The position numbers and the translations under genes were made by a program. DNA of 35,270 nucleotides from a virus: IMG/VR virus record IMGVR_UViG_3300035680_000042, positions 1 to 35,270 of that record, one strand, 5' to 3'. This document shows positions 31,611-35,270 of this stretch, piece after piece. The stretch's first letter is position 1. Each line of letters starts with the position of its first letter. The notes beneath the pieces were generated by a model. The model did no database searches and was not told the DNA's origin. It worked only from the letters and a program-made list of their open reading frames with translations.

Positions 31611-31874
31611 TTACTTCAGAAAAAAATCTCCGCTGGGTGACATAGTAACAGTTTCCCAAGCTACAGGAATCCAGTCATGTTTATCGGAGATAACTGGTTG
31701 GAGTCTGTGCGATCCTTCACGAGGGTCGGTTTCCCCATCCTTGAGGCGACCCATTAGAAGATCCCACATCCACTTATTGCTGGACATGGACGTTGAAGCA
31801 TCTTGCCAATCATCTTGTCCATAATAATTGTGCTGTAATTGAAAACATACTGCTTTATGCGTGGTTTTGTTCAT
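31611..31874 (-). CDS. Small protein, function unknown
   Basis: 87 residues from the ATG at 31874; an in-frame ATG at 31934 is less likely because the leader GCAACCACAAAAAAACAAC sits directly before 31874. Starts MNKTTHKAVCFQLQHNYYG, Trp-rich middle (NKWMWDLLMGRL), beta-rich end. No family recognised. Confidence 0.5.
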   Translation of the reverse strand: MNKTTHKAVCFQLQHNYYGQDDWQDASTSMSSNKWMWDLLMGRLKDGETDPREGSHRLQPVISDKHDWIPVAWETVTMSPSGDFFLK

Positions 31875-32020
31875 GTTGTTTTTTTGTGGTTGCGATTTGC
31901 TATGGAGCCTGTATTTATGCGGTTCTGTAGCCAATCTTGTTTATACCCTACAAGGTTTTTGCAGTATGTGCAAGAACTTTTTACAGGGTTCCAGTTGGTA
32001 CTGGCTTCTGCTCCCCCCAT
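31871..32020 (-). CDS. Possible 49-residue Cys-pair protein
   Basis: Reading from an ATG at 32020 gives MGGAEASTNWNPVKSSCTYC, then KNLVGYKQDWLQNR, ending with an ATGA overlap onto the next gene. The C-x2-C and the overlap support it. Against it: its ATG lies in the apical loop of the intergenic hairpin at 31999-32044, and no ribosome binding site is seen. Confidence 0.3.
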   Translation of the reverse strand: MGGAEASTNWNPVKSSCTYCKNLVGYKQDWLQNRINTGSIANRNHKKTT

Positions 32021-32044
32021 TACAGGAGAAGCAGAGTGTCAATA
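31999..32044 (-). promoter_or_regulatory. Intergenic two-helix hairpin, copy 1
   Basis: Reading the - strand: lower helix TATTGAC/GCCAGTA (one A-C mismatch, U-G at the fifth pair), internal loop AC/A, upper helix of 11 bp, loop TGTAATG. It begins directly after the stop of 32045-32563. A competing hairpin CCAGT-ACCA-ACTGG lies at 31991-32004. Confidence 0.65.
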
Positions 32045-32563
32045 CTACTGCTTGAAAAAATACTTCCCATTCTTAAAGCGGATGCTTCGGGTGGAAGTGA
32101 TTGTTTTAATCGGTTTGCCCCTAAAGTTTGTAACAGAGTTAACTGCATCCAAAATGCGATCAATTCCGATATAAGCCTCAATAGCAGATGCATACAGAAT
32201 CGTAAAAACATCCTGCTTGCGATGTTCATTACAGATCATGGCATCATGGAGATCGAAATCCCACCAAGCTAGACCAATCTCACGATTAGTAAGCGTAGAG
32301 AAATCAATACGATCATCCATATCTGGATCGTTGGCCCAACAATCCTTGCAAATGCCACCAAGAAGCATTTTGGAGTGAGGGGAAATGACCTCCTCACAAT
32401 TAGGGCATTGATGCACATTAAGAGACTGAATTGCAGACTCCAAACGCTTAATCGAACCCACCAAAATCCGCATATAATCGGCATCGGCTTGACCAATCTT
32501 TCTACTAGGGATAGAAAGATGGAAACGCTCCCCAAAAGGGGATAGGGACTTTTTATTCTTCAT
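32045..32563 (-). CDS. Zinc-ribbon protein of the early region
   Basis: 172 residues. Basic start (MKNKKSLSPFGERFHL), then CPNCEEVISPHSKML and ICKDCW, a four-Cys zinc ribbon at about residues 53-75. A helical acidic region follows (LAWWDFDLHDAMICNEH), and a basic C-terminus. A clear ribosome binding site GGAG precedes the ATG. It may be a regulator or DNA-binding protein; no family recognised. Confidence 0.6.
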   Translation of the reverse strand: MKNKKSLSPFGERFHLSIPSRKIGQADADYMRILVGSIKRLESAIQSLNVHQCPNCEEVISPHSKMLLGGICKDCWANDPDMDDRIDFSTLTNREIGLAWWDFDLHDAMICNEHRKQDVFTILYASAIEAYIGIDRILDAVNSVTNFRGKPIKTITSTRSIRFKNGKYFFKQ

Positions 32564-32581
32564 AACTCCTGTGTTGTTATA

Positions 32582-32618
32582 CTGGCTGAATTGCCAGCAT
32601 CGGTCTTGATGAACCGAT
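32582..32618 (-). promoter_or_regulatory. Variant tandem hairpins between early genes
   Basis: Two small stems: ATCGGT/ACCGAT (32599-32618) and CTGGC-AATTCA-GCCAG (32582-32597). The second has the same AATTCA loop as the competing hairpins of two neighbouring copies. The AC/A two-helix design is not preserved here. Confidence 0.45.
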
Positions 32619-32657
32619 TAGGACACTCTGGATTGCTCCAAAATGCCCTGTATCGAA

Positions 32658-32966
32658 TCACTTATTGAACCTTGTACGGAATCTCCGTTTTAGTTCCTTT
32701 GCCTCTTCCTTGATGCGTTTCTGTTCCTTCTTTGCCCTAGCCTTTTCCAGAACCTTTCTCTGGCATCTGGATCGGATTGCCCAATGGTAAACATCCTCAA
32801 TCCTGACCACTTCCTCCCGACGAGTACCAAGGGGACGAATCTTGAGGAGATCACCCTCTGCTGATGATTCCAGAGTGACGCACAGGGGCTTGCCTGTATC
32901 GCACCCGAAACCATAACCAAGGGTGATTCTGGTCTTGCGCTTAACTGGCTTATTTAGCGGAGTCAT
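32658..32966 (-). CDS. Small basic protein, function unknown
   Basis: 102 residues from the ATG at 32966, preceded by AAAGGAAACAGCA; a longer frame to 33050 would consume the intergenic hairpin. N-terminal MTPLNKPVKRKTRITLGYGF, then a beta-rich part and a strongly basic C-terminal helix (KARAKKEQKRIKEEAKELKR). Nucleic-acid binding is plausible. No family recognised. Confidence 0.55.
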   Translation of the reverse strand: MTPLNKPVKRKTRITLGYGFGCDTGKPLCVTLESSAEGDLLKIRPLGTRREEVVRIEDVYHWAIRSRCQRKVLEKARAKKEQKRIKEEAKELKRRFRTRFNK

Positions 32967-33001
32967 TGCTGTTTCCTTTCTGTTTCCAATAGCGGAATTG
33001 C

Positions 33002-33046
33002 TACTGGCTACTCCCCTCCCAATTATGGGAAGGGAGAGTGCCAATA
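33002..33046 (-). promoter_or_regulatory. Intergenic two-helix hairpin, copy 2
   Basis: Lower helix TATTGGC/GCCAGTA with U-G at the fifth pair, internal loop AC/A with a U-U mismatch, upper helix CTCCCTTCCCA/TGGGAGGGGAG (11 bp), loop TAAT. It starts 4 nt after the stop of 33051-33251. Competing hairpin at 32986-33007 (8 bp, loop AATTCC). Confidence 0.7.
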
Positions 33047-33050
33047 TCAT

Positions 33051-33251
33051 TTAACCATTTAACTTGTTGTTAAGACTTTCTACAACTTCGTTAGTTACTA
33101 CTTCATCAACGTCACAAGAAAATCGAATGATAGAACAGGGTCTACCATCTAAATTTCCTTCTATAACCTTCACTACATAATGAGGGTTAATAAGGGTTTT
33201 CTTGTTTGTATTTAGATCAAATACTGACACTAACCTAGTTAGACTATTCAT
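33051..33251 (-). CDS. Small protein, function unknown
   Basis: 66 residues, MNSLTRLVSVFDLNTNKKTL, a compact alpha/beta-looking protein with two Cys. Leader AACAAAAAAACAGC has no Shine-Dalgarno sequence, unlike its neighbours. Flanked by hairpin copies 2 and 3. Role unknown. Confidence 0.55.
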   Translation of the reverse strand: MNSLTRLVSVFDLNTNKKTLINPHYVVKVIEGNLDGRPCSIIRFSCDVDEVVTNEVVESLNNKLNG

Positions 33252-33282
33252 GCTGTTTTTTTGTTATCCTAGACTGAATTAT

Positions 33283-33323
33283 CTAGGCTACTCCCCCCTG
33301 TTGCCAAGGAGGAGTGTGCCTAA
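33283..33323 (-). promoter_or_regulatory. Intergenic two-helix hairpin, copy 3
   Basis: Lower helix TTAGGC/GCCTAG, extendable on both sides; internal loop AC/A; upper helix ACTCCTCCTTG/CAGGGGGGAGT (11 bp, two wobbles); GCAA (GNRA) loop. It begins right after the stop at 33324. Competing hairpin CCTAGAT-AATTCA-GTCTAGG at 33268-33287. The fifth lower pair is U-A here. Confidence 0.7.
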
Positions 33324-33728
33324 CTAATTATCGTAACCCATGATCTGCGAATAGGTTTCCCCACTTTCGTCATCATAAGATTCACCAAAAATATCCGAGC
33401 GATACTTGGCTTTTTCTTCTGCTTCGCATTTTTGGCAAACAGAAGAAACAAAGTTTCCGTTTCCATCATAAAGTGCAAATGTGGAAAGGTTGCTTCCACA
33501 TGAGCAAAGGCGAAATTTTCGTGTCCATTTCGTCATTTTTTTTGAAAGGTAGGGAATCTCTCCCGAAAGAATCTTTCGCAGGTTTTCCCGTCCTTCGGGG
33601 AATTTTGGCTCTTCAATTTCCCCACTTGGTGAGCAGGGAAAACTGAACCCTCCATCAGAGTAGATTTGAAAGTCCATGCTGTAATCAGTTAGGATTTCGT
33701 ATCCATCTTTTATTGTTTTTATAGTCAT
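33324..33728 (-). CDS. Small zinc-ribbon protein, function unknown
   Basis: 134 residues from the ATG at 33728, fixed by AAGGAG (33735-33740) 6 nt upstream. A longer frame to 33884 would read through hairpin copy 4 and an upstream small gene. C-terminal LCSCGSN and VCQKCE (about residues 86-114) form a four-Cys zinc ribbon with a glycine-rich beta turn between. The N-terminal part is alpha/beta. No family recognised. Confidence 0.6.
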   Translation of the reverse strand: MTIKTIKDGYEILTDYSMDFQIYSDGGFSFPCSPSGEIEEPKFPEGRENLRKILSGEIPYLSKKMTKWTRKFRLCSCGSNLSTFALYDGNGNFVSSVCQKCEAEEKAKYRSDIFGESYDDESGETYSQIMGYDN

Positions 33729-33785
33729 AACTAACTCCTTATTTTGATAAGTCAGGATGCCCCTGACAGGCTTGATACTAACATT

Positions 33786-33834
33786 AGTACCAACTACTGC
33801 ACCAGTATCTCTACTGATGCAGGGTGTTGAGACT
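33786..33834 (-). promoter_or_regulatory. Intergenic two-helix hairpin, copy 4
   Basis: Lower helix AGTCTCAAC/GTTGGTACT (9 positions, one C-U mismatch, U-G at the fifth pair), overlapping the stop codon of the 33-residue gene. Internal loop AC/A; upper helix CTGCATCAGTA/TACTGGTGCAG (11 bp); GAGA (GNRA) loop. Competing hairpin at 33772-33793 (TTGGTACTAA pairing with TTAGTATCAA). Confidence 0.7.
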
Positions 33835-33934
33835 ACTTTCCAGCTACCCAAAAACAGATAGCTATAACTACCATTGTTGCCCACAGAATGCCGAAATAAG
33901 GCAATCCTTGGCTAATATAGTCGATTGCGTCCAT
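33833..33934 (-). CDS. 33-residue single-span membrane protein
   Basis: MDAIDYISQGLPYFGILWAT, then MVVIAICFWVAGK: a short polar N-terminus and one membrane helix. It starts 4 nt after the stop of the upstream gene (TAATAATATG), which suggests coupled translation. Role unknown; small phage membrane peptides of this kind can affect host membrane proteins. Confidence 0.5.
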   Translation of the reverse strand: MDAIDYISQGLPYFGILWATMVVIAICFWVAGK

Positions 33935-33938
33935 ATTA

Positions 33939-34109
33939 TTAGAAGCGTTTTGCATCTCTGCGCCCCTTGTTATAAGCCTTCTTTAACACGGGATTTATAT
34001 AGGGGCATTTAACCTTATTTGATTTGTGGATAAATGCGTCCCTGTAACCTTGAGTATAGGCAAGGTTAGTACCTAATTCGCTTACTTTGTTTTCCATACT
34101 ATCACTCAT
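33939..34109 (-). CDS. RMF-like small protein (ribosome modulation factor type)
   Basis: 56 residues. AYTQGYRDAF, then 9 residues later KCPYINP and AYNKGRRDAKRF. E. coli RMF has GYQAG, then CPY after a similar distance and a C-terminal GWREA, so the spacing of G-Y, C-P-Y and G-x-R agrees, and length is the same (55-56). RMF-like proteins dimerise ribosomes, and phage or plasmid relatives are known. Strong ribosome binding site (AAGGAGATAGTTAT before the ATG). The fit is by motif only, so a different small family is possible. Confidence 0.4.
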   Translation of the reverse strand: MSDSMENKVSELGTNLAYTQGYRDAFIHKSNKVKCPYINPVLKKAYNKGRRDAKRF

Positions 34110-34153
34110 ATAACTATCTCCTTATTTTTGTTTTGACTCAATAGCCTTATTGC

Positions 34154-34196
34154 TACTGATTACTGACCCCCTTTTCAGAGGGTCAGCGTATCAATA
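34154..34196 (-). promoter_or_regulatory. Intergenic two-helix hairpin, copy 5
   Basis: Lower helix TATTGAT/ATCAGTA (U-G at the fifth pair), internal loop AC/A plus a closing G-U, upper helix CTGACCCTCT/AGGGGGTCAG (10 bp), GAAA (GNRA) loop. It starts directly after the stop at 34197. Competing hairpin at 34139-34158 (CAGTAGC pairs with GCTATTG). Confidence 0.7.
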
Positions 34197-34457
34197 TCAG
34201 TTTTCTACAGGAATTCCATTATTAGCCCCCATATAAGAGAACCAATCTTGCGGCTTTTGTTTAGCGTCTCCGTTTCCTACCTTTTTAAGCCACTTATTTA
34301 TGTGACGAGTAGTAGTCGATGACCATGCGTATGAAGTGCGATAAAATCCCACTCCATGAACATAAGCCGCAACTGGAGTTTCATAACTAAACAGAAGAGA
34401 ATTTCCATTGCTGAAAATTACTTCGTTGATGTTATCACCATGCGTTTTTAGTTTCAT
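34197..34457 (-). CDS. Small early protein with a T-T-T-R-H-I-N-K-W-L motif
   Basis: 86 residues. SLLFSYETPVAAYVHGVGFY, then WSSTTTRHINKWLKK: this motif is shared by a phage and plasmid small-protein family of unknown function that often lies near antirestriction genes, as here. Strong ribosome binding site AAAGGAGATAGTAAT before the ATG. The family association is from memory of the motif and not verified. Confidence 0.6.
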   Translation of the reverse strand: MKLKTHGDNINEVIFSNGNSLLFSYETPVAAYVHGVGFYRTSYAWSSTTTRHINKWLKKVGNGDAKQKPQDWFSYMGANNGIPVEN

Positions 34458-34506
34458 ATTACTATCTCCTTTTTTGCTGTTTGTTTATCTTGCTGACTGA
34501 ATTGTT

Positions 34507-34553
34507 AGCAAGCTACTGCACCAGAAGTTGCCTTCTGATGCAGGGTGCTTACT
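34507..34553 (-). promoter_or_regulatory. Intergenic two-helix hairpin, copy 6
   Basis: Lower helix AGTAAGC/GCTTGCT (U-G at the fifth pair), internal loop AC/A with a C-U mismatch, upper helix CTGCATCAGAAG/CTTCTGGTGCAG (12 bp, one wobble), GCAA (GNRA) loop. It starts about 10 nt after the stop at 34564. Competing hairpin with loop AATTCA at 34489-34512. Confidence 0.75.
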
Positions 34554-34563
34554 GACTAAATAA

Positions 34564-34830
34564 CTACTTCAAGAAAATAATGAAGTAATCATCAGTTCGT
34601 TTATCTACTCGGTAAACTTCGTTGATTGCAAACTCAACAAAGTTGCGAGCATAAGGCTCAACTTTATGCCCTACTGCTGACCAAGTTTCGGGCATATCGT
34701 TTTCCTTATCCTCTTCCCAATAGATAACATACTCAAAATTAAGTTTTAGCTTTAGGCTACCATCATTTTTGATGATTTCACCTTGGGCTTTATTCTTAAT
34801 GATTTTAAGCAGATTAGCTTTTTCACTCAT
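34564..34830 (-). CDS. Small early protein, function unknown
   Basis: 88 residues, MSEKANLLKIIKNKAQGEI, then a beta-rich acidic part (FEYVIYWEEDKENDMPETW). Starts like the next gene (MSE..). Ribosome binding site AAGGAAGGTGAGACAGA before the ATG. Flanked by hairpin copies 6 and 7. No family recognised. Confidence 0.55.
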   Translation of the reverse strand: MSEKANLLKIIKNKAQGEIIKNDGSLKLKLNFEYVIYWEEDKENDMPETWSAVGHKVEPYARNFVEFAINEVYRVDKRTDDYFIIFLK

Positions 34831-34860
34831 TCTGTCTCACCTTCCTTTCCTTGCTTTGTT

Positions 34861-34906
34861 AGCAAGCTATTACCCTGTCCTGTCACAACAGGGCAATGTG
34901 CTTACT
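34861..34906 (-). promoter_or_regulatory. Intergenic two-helix hairpin, copy 7
   Basis: Lower helix AGTAAGC/GCTTGCT as in copy 6, internal loop AC/A, upper helix ATTGCCCTGT/ACAGGGTAAT (10 bp), 9-nt loop. It begins about 10 nt after the stop at 34917. Competing hairpin CTTGCT-AACAA-AGCAAG at 34850-34866. Confidence 0.75.
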
Positions 34907-34916
34907 GACTAAATAA

Positions 34917-35099
34917 CTACTTGCAATTTTCGTTATTTAACTCTGCGATTGCGATGTTAATTCGCTTATCTCGCTTTTCTGCTTCCCCTGTTGTATCTTT
35001 GAACAACAGGGAAATCGCTCTCTGTTTAGACTGAATAGAAAGGAGTTGTTTAACTCCTAACTTTTTCAGTTCTTCAATAGCTTTTCTTTCTTCACTCAT
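34917..35099 (-). CDS. Small helical early protein
   Basis: 60 residues, MSEERKAIEELKKLGVKQLL, highly charged helix. The ribosome binding site AAGGAGGTGAGACAGA is a perfect complement of the 16S rRNA 3' end. Role unknown. Flanked by hairpin copies 7 and 8. Confidence 0.6.
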   Translation of the reverse strand: MSEERKAIEELKKLGVKQLLSIQSKQRAISLLFKDTTGEAEKRDKRINIAIAELNNENCK

Positions 35100-35130
35100 T
35101 CTGTCTCACCTCCTTTTTTTCTGTACCCTA

Positions 35131-35177
35131 TGCACAGATTATTGCCCCCCCATCAGGAGGGGCAATGTATCTAGGCA
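35131..35177 (-). promoter_or_regulatory. Intergenic two-helix hairpin, copy 8
   Basis: Lower helix TGCCTAGAT/ATCTGTGCA (9 positions, one C-U mismatch, U-G at the fifth pair) overlapping the stop codon of the ArdC-like gene. Internal loop AC/A; upper helix ATTGCCCCTC/GGGGGGCAAT (10 bp); loop CTGAT. A weak competing stem (CTGT/ACAG) lies at 35121-35137. Confidence 0.7.
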
Positions 35178-35269
35178 CTAACTCCAAGAATGAAGTCACA
35201 AGCGGCATGGGCTTTTCCAGCCGCACTAACAACTAGCTTTTTGTCATCTTTCAGCCTCTTCAGCCAAGA
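35171..35269 (-). CDS. ArdC-like antirestriction protein, C-terminal fragment
   Basis: Only the last 32 residues lie in the window: SWLKRLKDDKKLVVSAAGKA, then HAACDFILGVSA. The pattern S-W-L-x2-L-x2-D-K-x(5)-A-A-x(2)-A-x2-A-x-D-x-I-L matches the C-terminus of ArdC/DUF1738 proteins. ArdC carries an ssDNA-binding N-domain and a zincin domain and protects incoming DNA. The rest is beyond the right edge, so the call rests on this short motif. Confidence 0.55.
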   Translation of the reverse strand, partial: SWLKRLKDDKKLVVSAAGKAHAACDFILGVSA

Positions 35270-35270
35270 A

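Noticed and set aside
31839-32272. + strand open frames over the early region
   Set aside because: They cross the intergenic hairpins and run opposite to coherent - strand genes; Cys/Phe-rich composition is typical of antisense shadows.
33324-33884. A 186-residue reading of the zinc-ribbon gene
   Set aside because: The internal ATG at 33728 has AAGGAG at the right distance, whereas the longer reading would run through hairpin copy 4 and the 33-residue gene.
31999-35177. CRISPR array or tRNA cluster
   Set aside because: Spacing of the hairpins follows gene lengths, sequences differ between copies, and no cloverleaf or T-arm consensus is present.

Overview
The window looks like part of the genome of a tailed, short-tailed (podovirus-like) bacteriophage. 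Two long gene blocks run towards each other. Block 1 (positions 1-22931, + strand) holds late genes: the tail end of a probable capsid protein, small beta-rich virion proteins, a lysis cassette, tail fibres and adhesins, a nozzle-like tail protein, internal (ejected) virion proteins, one 2504-residue multidomain 'polyvalent' protein, and a two-domain glycosyltransferase. Block 2 (35270-22915, - strand) holds early and middle genes. Its right end has the C-terminus of an ArdC-like antirestriction protein and a run of small unknown genes. It then passes through dense micro-genes, a recombination/replication module and more small genes to an FkbM-type methyltransferase. The two blocks meet tail to tail, and the last two genes overlap by 17 bp.

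The host is probably a diderm (Gram-negative) bacterium, because the lysis cassette contains a protein with an N-terminal lipobox and a C-terminal membrane segment, as in unimolecular spanins. Gene starts come in two styles. Most late genes and many genes at 24000-31900 lack a Shine-Dalgarno sequence and have G-poor, A/C-rich leaders, often containing GYAACCA. The right-end early genes instead have strong AAGGAG-type ribosome binding sites. No tRNA, rRNA, CRISPR array, integrase, terminase, portal or polymerase gene was found, so the window covers only part of the genome.

How the genes work together: the late block builds the virion. The large protein is probably carried in the particle and injected; it combines a zincin protease-like module, conserved phage modules and an ADP-ribosyltransferase-like module, separated by repeated PMFQQ sequences. 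The - strand block supplies a RecT-like annealing protein, a Cas4/RecB-type nuclease with four cysteines, a small SSB-like protein ending in DDIPF, a DUF1064-type nuclease, a winged-helix protein and a replisome-organiser-like protein. This is a typical phage recombination-dependent replication set.

The most unusual feature lies at 31991-35177. Almost every intergenic gap in this early region carries the same two-helix RNA hairpin design. It starts 0-10 nt after (or overlaps) the upstream stop codon, has a constant asymmetric AC/A internal loop, and in seven of eight copies has a U-G wobble at the fifth pair of the lower helix. The helix sequences differ between copies while pairing is kept. 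The 3' strand of the lower helix can also pair with a downstream segment, giving a competing hairpin just before the next gene's ribosome binding site.
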